Source of the DNA: Suillus spraguei
Taxonomy: Eukaryota; Basidiomycota; Agaricomycetes; Boletales; Suillaceae
NCBI GenBank assembly: GCA_016800925.1
Contig: JABCPU010000410.1
Coordinates: 1 to 57,873 of the forward strand
Reading direction: 5' to 3'
Length of the DNA: 57,873 bases
Shown: positions 1 through 9,976 of the stretch, in pieces
How the letters are laid out: each line of letters opens with the position of its first letter
Position numbering within the stretch: the stretch's first letter is position 1
The notes under the pieces: model-generated
Seen by the model: only the letters and a program-made list of their open reading frames with translations
Database searches by the model: none
What the model was told of the DNA's origin: nothing
Program-made: the position numbers and the translations under genes

Positions 1-480
1 GTGAACTATCTCCGTATTATACGAGTGAGCGGACATGCATAATATCCCGTATGATACGGGCCAGCGGACCATGGGCCCATGGTAGAAATATCCTCGTTCA
101 TGACGGATGGGCCGGGAGGAATATTATTCCCGATGACGGCGGGTGGGCCCATGCAAGGAATATGTAGAGTAGATGAGTGGGCCGATGTACATGAATATCC
201 GGTAGACGGATGGGCCGAGGTAGTTAGATATTATGTAGATGGGTGTACCAAGGTAGATGTGTATCAGGTAGACAGGTATGTGAAGGGTACTTGTTATCAC
301 ATACACGGGTGGGCCCAGACACATATTAGACGGTTGGGCCGAGAGTGTTATATAAAATATTGTATTAGACGGGTGGGCCGAGGGTGTTGTACAGTATATT
401 ATATCAGATGGGTGGGCCGAGGGTGGTATAAAATATAGACGGGTGGGCCCATGTGTATGATAATTGTAGACATGGCGGAG
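1..480 (+). repeat. Left terminal arm with GACGGGTGGGCC minisatellite
   Basis: Degenerate repeats of GACGGGTGGGCC (and variants such as GACGGATGGGCC) recur every 25-50 bases, separated by AT-rich spacers such as ATATTATT and TATCCTCG. The block beginning CATAATATCCCGT near 40 pairs with the same block read on the other strand near 9925. The ORFs covering this arm on both strands are repeat translations (GWAEV/GRGC-like), not proteins. Confidence 0.75.
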
Positions 481-559
481 CTGAGGTAGTTGCATATCAT
501 CTGACTGGACCTTCAGACCTCTGCAGCTAGCTTGCTAACCCTATGCATATCCTAGCCCA

Positions 560-1176
560 CCCTGAGCACAGCTCACCCACCACTATGTCCGGACTTTCCC
601 TCCTCTGACATCTGAGACTTCCGATCCTCATCAATGTCCTAAATACTTCCCCTTGGATCCATGGAGCTTCACTTCTCTGGTCCTCCACTCCTACACTCCT
701 CCACTCCTCCCTTTCCAGACCTCCTATCTCCGGACCTCCTATCTCCGGACCTCCGGACCTGTCCTACCCACCCTTGACATCCTGTGGATCATCTTTCCCC
801 CTGGAGCTTCCCTCCTATCTTGCCCTGGACTTTGTCTGGCAGTCCGTCCTCCATTCCATTCTACTTGGGACTTAACCCAGTAGTCTTACCTGTATTTCCT
901 GTCCTCCGGAAATAGTTCCTGCGTGGTTGCCATGATCCTCCAGTAGTCCGTCGCGCACTATTGAGCAGTCTAGCCCTAGAGTTCCTCCGGAGTTCCCCTC
1001 TGGACTTCACTGGAACTCCCCCTCAGACTTCATGCAAAATTAGGGGCACATACTTGTATAAGGGGCACAGCGCACGAGCGGAGGCCAAGCCCTTATGATT
1101 TAGTTATGACACTCCAGTGAGACCCCATGCAAAGCTGGAATGTCTGAGTAGCCTCTGGTTTTGCATGGCCGTAACA
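560..1176 (-). mobile_element. LTR fragment, ~1.2-kb LTR family (family 2)
   Basis: Read on the minus strand it starts TGTTACGGCCATGC at 1176 and runs through the conserved block GGCTTGGCCTC...GTGCCCCTT, then a purine-rich stretch with GGAACTCTGG-like repeats. It matches the copies at 4688, 19296 and 35083-36259. The outer end (about 500-620) is unclear, so the LTR is probably truncated. It faces the copy at 4688, with both 5' ends pointing into the 1177-4687 interval. Confidence 0.65.
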
Positions 1177-1360
1177 GATTTGAGACAAAAAAGATATCTA
1201 CCAAAAATGTGTGAATCAAATCTTTTGATTGCCTGACATTTGTCTGAGTCCTGAGTGCTGAATCCCAAGTGCCGAACCCCGAAATTGTGGACTACTGGGG
1301 TTCGGCACTCAGGATTTGGCACTTGGGACTCAGAAAAATGTGAGGCAATAAAAAGCTGAA
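1177..1360. repeat. Inner inverted arm of the 10-kb element
   Basis: The segment with AGATATCTACCAAAAATGTG and the AATTGTGGACTACTGGGG palindromic block matches, as reverse complement, two copies at about 8780-8960 and 8960-9070 (CACATTTTTGGTAGATATC). This shows that the palindromic organisation of the element continues inside the outer arms. Confidence 0.6.
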
Positions 1361-3400
1361 ACTCAAAACTCAAAACTTGAAACTTGCAAAAATGTATATC
1401 ATGTAAAATGCCTATTTCCTCACACAGTTCACCGAGTGTCAAGTACCAAGACCCAGGACCCGAATCTGAATCCTGGCAATGTAACAAGTGCCAGTGCCGG
1501 AACCCGAACCCGAACCTCGAAACTTAAAACTTCAACTTGAAACTCACAAAAATGTGTATCATGTAAAATGTCTATTTCCTTACACAGTTCACCGAGTGTC
1601 AAGTACCAAGACCCGGGACCCAATCCCGAATTCCTGGCATATAACAAGTGCCGAGTGCCGGACCTGACCCCGAACCCCAAACTTCACACTTCAAACTTCA
1701 AAATTGAAACTTGCAAAATCTGTATCATGTAAAATTTCTATTTCCTTGCACAGTTCACCGAGTGTCAAGTACCAAGACCCGGGACCCGAATCCCGAATTC
1801 CTGGCAGTGTAACAAGTGCCAGTGCCGGAACCTGACCCCCGAACCCGAAACTTCACACTTCAAACTTCAAAATTGAAACTTGCAAAAATCTGTATCATGT
1901 AAAATTTCTATTTCCTTACACAGTTCACTGAGTGTCAAGTACCAAGACCCGGGACCCAATCCCGAATTCCTGGCAGTGTAACAAGTGCCGAGTGCCGGAA
2001 CCCGACCCCCAATCCGAAACTTCAACTTCAAACTTCAAACTTCAAAATTGAAACTTGCAAAAACTGTATCATGTAAATTTTCTATTTCCTTCACAGTTCA
2101 CCAGTGTCAAGTACCAAGACCCGGGACCCGAATCCCGAATTCCTGGCAGTGTAACAAGTGCCGAGTGCCGGAACCTGACCCCCGAACCCGAAACTTCAAA
2201 CTTCAAACTTCAAAATTGAAACTTGCAAAAATCTGTATCATGTAAATTTTCTATTTCCTTGCACAGTTCACCGAGTGTCAAGTACCAAGACCTGGGACCC
2301 GAATCCCGAATTCCTGGCAGTGTAACAAGTGCCGAGTGCTGGAACCCGACCGAACTCCGAAACTTCAAACTTCAAACTTCAAACTTCAAAATTGAAACTT
2401 GCAAAAAGCTGTATCATGTAAATTTTCTATTTCCTTCCACAGTTCACCGAGTGTCAAGTACCAAGACCCGGACCCGATTCCCGAATTCCTGGCAGTGTAA
2501 CAAGTGCCAGTGCCGGAACTGACCCCCGAACCCCGAAACTTCAAACTTCAAACTTCAAAATTGAAACTTGCAAAATCTGTATCATGTAAAATTTCTATTC
2601 CTTCACAGTTCACCGAGTGTCCAGTACCAAGACCCGGGACCCTAAATCCCGAATTCCTGGCAGTGTAACAAGTGCCGAGTGCCGGAACGACCCCCGACTC
2701 CCGAAACTTCAAACTTCAACTTCAACTTCAAAATTGAAACTTGCAAAAGCTGTATCATGTAAATTTTCTATTTCTTCCACAGTTCACCGAGTGTCAAGTA
2801 CCAAGACCCGGGACCGAATCCCGAATTCCTGGCAGTGTAACAAGTGCCGAGTGCGGAACTTGACCCCGAACCCCGAAACTTCACACTTCAAACTTCAAAA
2901 TTGAAACTTGCAAAAATCTGTATCATGTAAAATTGCTATTTCCTTACACAGTTCACGAGTGTCAAGTACCAAGAACCGAGACCCGAATCCGAATTCCTGG
3001 CAATGTAACAAGTGCGATGCTGGAACACAACCCCGAACTCGAACTTACAACTTGAAACTTGAAACTCGCAAAGATGTTAAGATGTAAATTTTCTATTTCC
3101 TTATACAGTTCACCGAGTGTCAAGTACCAAGAACTGAGACCCGAATCCTGAATTTCCTGGCAATGTAACAAGTGCCGAGTGCAGACCTCGAACCCCAAAA
3201 CTTGAAACTTGAAACTCGCACAAATCTGTATCATGTAAAATTTCTATTTCCTTATACAGTTCACCGAGTGTCAAGTACCAAAACCTGGAACCCAAATCCT
3301 GAATTCCTGGCAATGTAACAAGTGCTCGTGCCTGGAACCCGAACCCTAAACCCTGAACCCCAAAATTTGAAAACTTGAAACTTGAAACTTGAAACTGTAT
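1360..3400 (+). repeat. Satellite array, ~167-bp unit, 12 copies
   Basis: The block ACAGTTCACCGAGTGTCAAG recurs with its CAGTTC at 1425, 1585, 1751, 1921, 2094, 2264, 2440, 2606, 2780, 2949, 3106 and 3257, giving periods of 151-176 (mean about 167). Each unit holds an AT-rich half (ACTTCAAACTTC runs, TGTATCATGTAAAATTTC) and a GC-rich half (CCAAGACCCGGGACCC, GAATTCCTGGCA, GTGCCGAGTGCCGG). Copies differ by many small indels, so the translated ORFs are shadows of the repeat. Part of the unit is inverted at 5540-5810. Confidence 0.9.
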
Positions 3401-3492
3401 GCCAGGGTTTTGGGTCCCGGGTCTCGGTAGTTCACACTTTGTGAGTTCAAGTTTTGGGTTTCAAGTTTTGGCACTCAGCACTCAGGACTTGG

Positions 3493-4666
3493 CACTCAGT
3501 GATTCAATAATTTGCTTCTGGCAGAGGTAACATTCATTGAAAAAAATTGTATATACATCTATCACTATGCAATTATGTCCACCTCCTCACAAGACCCTTT
3601 AACCTTCACCTCAACATCCAGTTCAATCTCGACCATCTTATCATGGATGCCCCTCCTGTTGCTCCTCAATCATTTTTAAAGTTTTTCAATGTCTTATCAT
3701 TGCATAAATGGCCAGCCCTGCTCAGACATCAACAGTAGTACACTCCCACATGTGTCATATGCAAAGGATCAGTTGTATATAGCCACAAATCTGATATGTC
3801 ATGTACAGGGCATATTTCTACTGATAAGAAGCCTACATAATAATCAAGCTTGTGATAAGTGATCTGATGCGTGATTTATCTCTCATATATGTCCCTAATG
3901 ATGTATTTGAAGTTTTAGAAAGATCCATGAAGGACTGACTGAATGATAAGTAAAATGACATATGTGTGAAAAGTGACAATTGACATCTTTTTACACAAAG
4001 TCACATTTATATATGGTACAGTTTAAATATTTCATTCAAAATATGTAAGATACATGTTAGACTACTAAAGGAACCTATACTGCATATTGCCCTGAGGTTG
4101 GAGGGTGGTGAAAGGGATGTGGTGTATATCTCAAGTTGACCCAGCGTCAAAGTCCTACAACTGCCCACTGACCATTTCGATATTTTGGGACTTTGAACTT
4201 TCCCACAGTCAATTTCTTATCTATTTCACTTCCTCAGCACTCAATTCTTGTTGGATGGTTTTATAAATTTAGATATATCATAGTGAATGTATTTTAAATC
4301 TACTCCAGGTGTCTGATTAATAAACTTTGATGTTTTGAAAGTATGGGCTCCTTATCAGTAGAAATAGTAAGCATTCACACTAGTTCAAAACTCCGGCCTA
4401 TTTTAAGCTGATCCTTGTCATACAAAGCAAGTATATATGGTATTATAATGATATATGAGAGGCTGTATTATTTATGCAAGAGTAAGATACTGAAAACATC
4501 AAAAGTGTGAGAAATGCGACTTTCTATGTTTTTGTTCTTGGATGTTGAGGTGAAGGTTAAAGGGTCTTGTGAGGAGGTTGGCATAATTGCATAGTAATTG
4601 ATGTATATACAAATTTTTTCAATGAATGTTACCTCTGCCAGAAGCAAATTATTGAATCACTGAGTG
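3493..4666. mobile_element. MITE-like element with 127-bp terminal inverted repeats
   Basis: The left end (3493-3619) starts CACTCAGTGATTCAATAATT, and the right end (about 4540-4666) is its near-perfect reverse complement, ending in CACTGAGTG. Weaker inverted pairing continues inwards (for example CATTTCTACTGATAAG-like blocks near 3808 and 4350). There is no transposase ORF, and the interior is AT-rich. CACT...AGTG tips resemble CACTA/EnSpm ends. The flanks are the satellite motif GGCACTCAG on both sides in opposite orientation, so no target duplication can be defined. It was probably mobilised by a Tnp2-like transposase such as the family seen at 18.4 kb; that link is inference. Confidence 0.7.
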
Positions 4667-4687
4667 CTGAGTGCCGAAACTCAAAAC

Positions 4688-5402
4688 TGTTATGCCATGC
4701 AAACCAGAGGCAATTCAGAAGTTCCAGCTTTGCATGGGGTCGTACTGGAGGGTCATACTAATTCATGGGGGCTTGGCCTCAGCTTGTGCGCTGTGCCCCT
4801 TGCCTGAGTACATGCCCTAATTTCATATGAAGTCCAAAGAGGAGTTCTTGTGAAGTCCGAGGGAGAACCTTGGAGGAACTCTTGGGCTGGATTGCTCCAT
4901 AGAGTGGCCAATAAACTTCTGGAGAAGTGTAGAAAACTATGCCGCAGGTAGGCGGAGATAGAGGTAAGACTACTGGGACAAGTCCCAAGTAGAATGGGTG
5001 AAGGGAAGACCACTGGATGAAGTCTAGGGCAGGATTGGAGCAAGGCTCCAGGGGGAAATATGATCCACAGGAGGTCAAGGATAGGATAGGACAGGACAAG
5101 AGGTCCGGAGATAGGAGGTCCAGAGGATGAGGAGTGGAGGAATGCAGAAATGGAGGAGTGGAGGAGTGGAGAAACGAGGACGGAGCTCTGTGGATTTGGG
5201 GGGAAGTATTGCCCTACTATGGAGGAGTAGGTCGGAGATTATGTAAGGAAGGTACAGGCTATACGGATGAAGTCCAGAGTAGAAACAAACAGAGGAAGAC
5301 TACCAAGGTAGAGCTGGAGTGAACAGAGATAAAGACTGGAGTTCGGACAAAGTTCGGAAAGTATAATATAACAAAGGGTCAAAGGTCCGGCCTAGGGAAT
5401 AC
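4688..5402 (+). mobile_element. LTR fragment, family 2, 5' part
   Basis: It starts TGTTATGCCATGC and carries the family block GGGGCTTGGCCTCAGC...GTGCCCCTT followed by TTTCATATGAAGTCC and purine-rich GGAGGAGT repeats. It ends near CCTAGGGAATAC, where satellite sequence (ACATGATATACATTTTTGC) takes over, so the last ~450 bases of the full LTR are missing. No 5-bp target duplication is visible. Confidence 0.7.
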
Positions 5403-5810
5403 TAATTTTACATGATATACATTTTTGCAGTTTCTGTCACATACCGTATTTCACACCCCATCTCCACTATGATCTCTGGCCCTGATCTCCATATTTCCGG
5501 ACCTCCGGACCTCCACAGCTAGCCTGCCAACCCTAAATTTGGGATTTGGGTCTCAGGTCTTGGTACTCAACACTCCAGTGAACTGTGTAAGGAAATAGAA
5601 ATTGTACATGATACAGATGTTTGCGAGTTTTGAAATTTCAAGTTTTGGGTCTCGGGCTTCGCACTCAGCACTCAGCACTCAGCACTTCATACATTGCCAG
5701 GAATTCAGGATTTGGGTCTCAGGTCTTGTTACTTGACAATTGGTGAACTGTGTAAGGAAATAGAAAATTTACATGATATACATTTTGTGAGTTTCAAGTT
5801 TTAAATGTGT
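5403..5810. repeat. Inverted satellite pieces
   Basis: GTGAACTGTGTAAGGAAATA occurs near 5578 and again near 5743. These are reverse complements of the CAGTTCACC block of the 1360-3400 array, about 165 apart, so roughly one and a half satellite units lie here in opposite orientation. The stretch 5455-5540 (GACCTCCGGACCTCC, CAGCTAGCCTGCCAACCCT) repeats a motif also found at 500-545 and 730-760. Confidence 0.7.
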
Positions 5811-8740
5811 GGATCAAATTCCTTTTATTGTCTCACATTTTTCTGAGTCCCGAGTGCAGAATCACGAGTGCCAAACCTCGAAATTGTGGACTACCAGATG
5901 TCAGAGTTCGGGGTTCAGCACTAAAAATGTGTGGGTCAAAGTCTTTTTATTGCCTCACATGATCACACATTTTGAGTGCCGAACCCTGAACCCCGGCACC
6001 TGGCACTCAGGACTCGACACAAAATGTAAAGAATTTAAAACCTATCTGTTGAGTCACCTTGTGCCGGGTGCCGGTAACAATGTGAAACATATCAATCCAT
6101 ACATCTTAAGTGCCGAACCCTGAACGCCGGCACCTGGGACTGGGACTCATCACCATGTGAAAAATATTGATCTACATATTTTCAATGCTGAACCCCAACC
6201 CTGGCACCCGGACTTAGAACAATGTGAGCAATACAGAGATATTGATTCACACGTATTGAGTGCCAAACCCCGAACTCTGGCACCCAGCACTCGGACTCGG
6301 GCCTTGGGACTCATAACAATGTGAAAGATATCGATGCACATATTTAGACACCAAACCCTGAACTCCAGCACCCGGCAGTCAGGAATCAGACTCAGGCCTC
6401 ATAACAATGTGAAAGATATTGATCCACATATTTTAACACCGAACCCCGAACCCCAGCACCTGGGAGTTAGAACAATGTGAGGCAATCCAAAGATATTGAT
6501 TTACACATGTTGAGTGCCGAACCCCTGAACTCCGGCACCCAGGAGTTAGAACAATGTGAGGCAATACAAAGATATTGATTTACACATGTTGAGTGCCAAA
6601 CCCCAAACTCCAGCACCCGGCACTCAGGGATCAGGATTCGGGACTCATAACAATGTGAAAGATATCAATCCACATATTTTATGTGCTGAACCCTGAACTG
6701 CAGCACCCGGGAGTTAGAACAATGTGAGGCAATACACAGATATTGATTTACACATGTTGAGTGCCGAACCCCAAACTCGGCACCCGGCACTCGGGACTCG
6801 GGCCTTGGAACTTATAACAATGTGAAAGATGTCGATGCACATATTTTATCACGAACCCCAAACCCCGGCACCCGGGAGTTAGAAATATGTGAGGCAATAC
6901 AAAGATATTGATTTAAACGTGTTGGAGTGCCAAACCCCGAACTTTGGCACCCGGCAGTTGGGAATCTGGACTCGGGACTCATAACCATGTGAAAGATATC
7001 GATCCACATATTTAACCACCCAACCCCGAACCCCAGCACCGGAGTGGGAACAATGTGAGTCAATACAAAGATATTGATGTACACATGTTGAATGCCAAAC
7101 CCCGAACTCCGGCACCTGGACACTCGGGACTTGGGACTTGGTACTCATAACAATGAGACAGATATCGATCCACATATTTTAACACTGAACCCCGAAACAC
7201 CGCCACCCATGAGTTAGAACCATGTGAGGCAATACAAAGTTGAGTCCCGAATTATGATCACTGAGTGCCGGGTTACCATGTGAGGCAATACAAAGATATT
7301 GATTTACACATGTTGAGTGCCGAACCCCGCGCTCCGGCACCAGGAGTTAGCACAATGTGAGGCAATACCATGATATTGATTTAGACATGTTGAGTGCCGA
7401 ACCCCGAGTGCTGGAGCTTGGGGTTCAGCAGTCAAAACAATGTGAAAGACCTCGATCCACATATTTTATGTGCCGAACCCCAACTCCGGCACTTGGACTC
7501 GGGACTTCCGAGCTCCGGCACCTGGGAGTTAGCACAATGTGAGGCAATACCATAATATTGATTTACACATGTTGAGTGCCGAACCCCGAGTGCCGGAGCT
7601 CGGGTTTAGCAGTCAAAACAATGTGAAAGACCTCGATCCACATATTTTATGTGCCGAAACCCGAACTCGGCACTTGGGACTCGGACTTCCGAGCTCCGGC
7701 ACCCGGGAGTTAGCACAATGTGAGGCAATACCATAATATTGATTTACACATGTTAAGTGCCGAACCCGAGCTCCGGCACCAGCACTTAGCACAATGTGAG
7801 CAATACCATGATATTGATTTCACAATTGGTGCTAAGTGCCGGGTGCCAGAGCTTGGGGTTCGGCACTCAACATGTGTAAATCAATATTATGGTATTGCCT
7901 CACATTGTGCTAACTCCCGGGTGCCGGAGCTCGGAAGTCCCGAGTCCCAAGTGCCGGAGTTCGGGGTTCGGCACATAAAATATGTGGATCGAGGTCTTTC
8001 ACATTGTTTTGACTGCCGAACCCCGAGCTCCGGCACTCGGGGTTCGGCACTCAACATGTGTAAATCAATATCATGGTATTGCCTCACATTGTGCTAACTC
8101 CCGGGTGCCGGAGCTCGGGGTTCGGCACTCAACATGTGTAAATCAATATCATAGTATTGCCTCACATTGTCTAACTCCTGGGTGCCGGAGCTCGGGGTTC
8201 GGCATCAAAACAATGTGAAAGACCTCAATCCACATATTTTATGTGCCGAACCCCAACTCCGGCACCCGGCAATTGGGACTTGGGACTTGGTACTCATAAC
8301 AATGTGAATGATATCGATCCACATATTTTAACACCAAACCCCAAACCCCGCCACCTGCGAGTTACAACTATGTGAGGCAATACAAAGATATTGATTTACA
8401 CATGTTGAGTGCCGAACCCCGAGCTCCGGCACCTGGGAGTTAGCACAATGTGAGGCAATACCATGATATTGATTTACACATGTTGAGTGCCGAACCCCGA
8501 GTGCCGGAGCTCAGGGTTCGGCAGTCAAAACAATGTGAAAGACCTCGATCCACATATTTTATGTGCCGAACCCCGAACTCCGGCACCCGGCACTCGGGAC
8601 TCGGGACTTGGTACTCATAATGTGAAAGATCTTGAGCAACATATTGTCAGTGCTGAACCCTGAACCCCGGCACCCAGCACTCGGGACTTGGGACTCAGAA
8701 CAATGTGAGGCAAAAGACACCTATTGATCCACACATTCTA
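5810..8740. repeat. Second satellite array, ~80-100-bp units, with inverted block
   Basis: Units combine ACAATGTGAGGCAATAC or ACAATGTGAAAGATATCGATC, then ATTGATTTACACATGTTGAG or CCACATATTTTA, then GTGCCGAACCCCGAACTCC and GGCACCCGGGAGTTAG. The two half-types alternate irregularly, giving a higher-order pattern. Orientation flips near 7835 and back near 8210: within 7835-8210 the same words are read on the other strand (CAACATGTGTAAATCAATAT, TTGCCTCACATTGT), so long perfect-looking palindromes occur at both switch points. All ORFs in the region are repeat translations. Confidence 0.85.
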
Positions 8741-9389
8741 AGTGCCGAACTCCGAACTCCGAAATCTGGTAGTCTACTATTTAGGGGTTCGCGGTTCGGT
8801 ACTCGGGCTTTTGCACTTGAGACCAAAAACAATGTTAGGCAATAAAATGACTTTGATCCACACATTTTTGGTAGATATCTTTTTCATCTCAAATCTTGAA
8901 TCTCGTGCCGAACCCCGAATCCCGAAATCTGTAGTCTACAATTTTGGGGTTCGGTCCTCGGGACTCAGACACATGTCAGGCAACAACAAAACTTTGATCC
9001 ACACATTTTTGGTAGATGTCTGTTTTGTCTCGAATCTCGAGTTTCTAGTTTCTAGTTTCGGTACTCTGCACCCGCACCCGGCACTCGGCACTAGATGACT
9101 CCACACATGGACTTTAAATCTTTCACCTTGTGTGTTGTGTTTCAGGGTGTCCGGGTATCTGGAATTCAGGAAATCTCTAGTTGAATCTCCAGTTTTCGAG
9201 TTCCTGGATTCGGGACTTGGCACCCGGCACCCGGCACCTCAATTATCGATGAATGTCAGACATGATGAATTCAGGTTTTCGTGCTTCAGGGTTTAGATTT
9301 GGTGGTCGATGGTAGGTATATGCACTCATAGGGTGCATGTATCCTATGTGTTTGATTCTCTGGTGGCTACATCAGCTGTACGTCTTTAT
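8741..9389. repeat. Right inner arm and degenerate satellite
   Basis: It contains two tandem copies of a ~165-bp block with CACATTTTTGGTAGATATC and GTAGTCTACAATTTTGGGG (about 8760-8940 and 8930-9060), matched in reverse at 1177-1345. After about 9070 the sequence is a degenerate GGCACCCGGCACC-type tract. I see no gene or clear element between 9240 and 9389. Confidence 0.55.
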
Positions 9390-9976
9390 GATACATATCT
9401 AGGCCCACCCGTATATGTAATATATTTTACCTCGGCCCACCCGTCTATGTAAAATTCCCCCACATCGGCCCACCCATCTATGCAATAAATATTTTACTGC
9501 ACCCTTGGCCCACCGTCTATGTAATACACCCCACGTCGGCCTACCCGTATATGTAATATTCTCTCACCTCGGCCCACCCATATATGTAATATTCTCTCAC
9601 CTCGGCCCACCTGTATATGTAATATTCTCTTACCTGACCCACCCGTCTATGCAATAATATTTGCCTTGCATCTCTCTTCAGCCCAGCTGTCTATAATATC
9701 CTACTCTACATACTACCCAGATGGGCCCACCCATCTCTGTCGGGGATGATATCCCCCTGGCCCATCCGTCAACATCAGAAATCATGTTTCCCTGGCCCAC
9801 CCGTCTCTCCCAAAAATACAAGTCTCCCGGCCCACCCGTCTCCATCGGAAATAATATTCCCCCCAGCCCATCCGTCAACATCGAGGATATACATAACCTC
9901 GGCCCATATCCGCTGGCCCATCTTTGACGGGATATTATGTGGGTCGGTGACCCGTATAGTACGGAGTTTGTCACTG
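9390..9976 (-). repeat. Right terminal arm, GGCCCACCCGTC minisatellite
   Basis: Reverse complement of the left arm: GGCCCACCCGTCTATGTAAT recurs about every 30-45 bases from 9400, followed by longer-spaced units (CATCCGTCAACATC, ATAATATTCCCCCC). The outer ~70 bases, ending in CACTG at 9976, align with the first ~65 bases of the window read on the other strand. Confidence 0.75.

Larger units (their letters stand above)
1..9976. mobile_element. ~10-kb inverted-repeat-ended element without a recognisable gene
   Basis: The first ~480 bases and the reverse complement of roughly 9400-9976 are homologous along their length, and the homology still holds at base 1, so the left tip lies one or two bases outside the window. 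The right tip reads CACTG at 9972-9976; in the other orientation the element starts CAGTGACAAACTCCGTAC. A CAGTG tip is compatible with hAT-type ends, which would give an 8-bp target duplication; the right one would be 9977-9984, but the left flank is not visible. Inner segments are also inverted copies (about 1177-1345 against 8780-8960). The interior is satellites, a small inverted-repeat element and LTR fragments; every ORF inside is a by-product of repeats. It is probably a non-autonomous element enlarged by insertions and array expansion. Superfamily is a guess. Confidence 0.6.

Noticed and set aside
79..495. Open frames on both strands in the left arm
   Set aside because: Both are translations of the GACGGGTGGGCC minisatellite and its complement; composition follows the repeat.
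1104..3313. Many 60-130-codon frames, several with similar sequences
   Set aside because: They are the 167-bp satellite unit read in different phases.
1360..3400. Regularly spaced repeat as a CRISPR array
   Set aside because: The whole 167-bp unit repeats with no unique spacers, and the organism is a eukaryote.
5809..9223. Frames with recurring RVPELGVR-like words
   Set aside because: Repeat translations of the second satellite, found on both strands.
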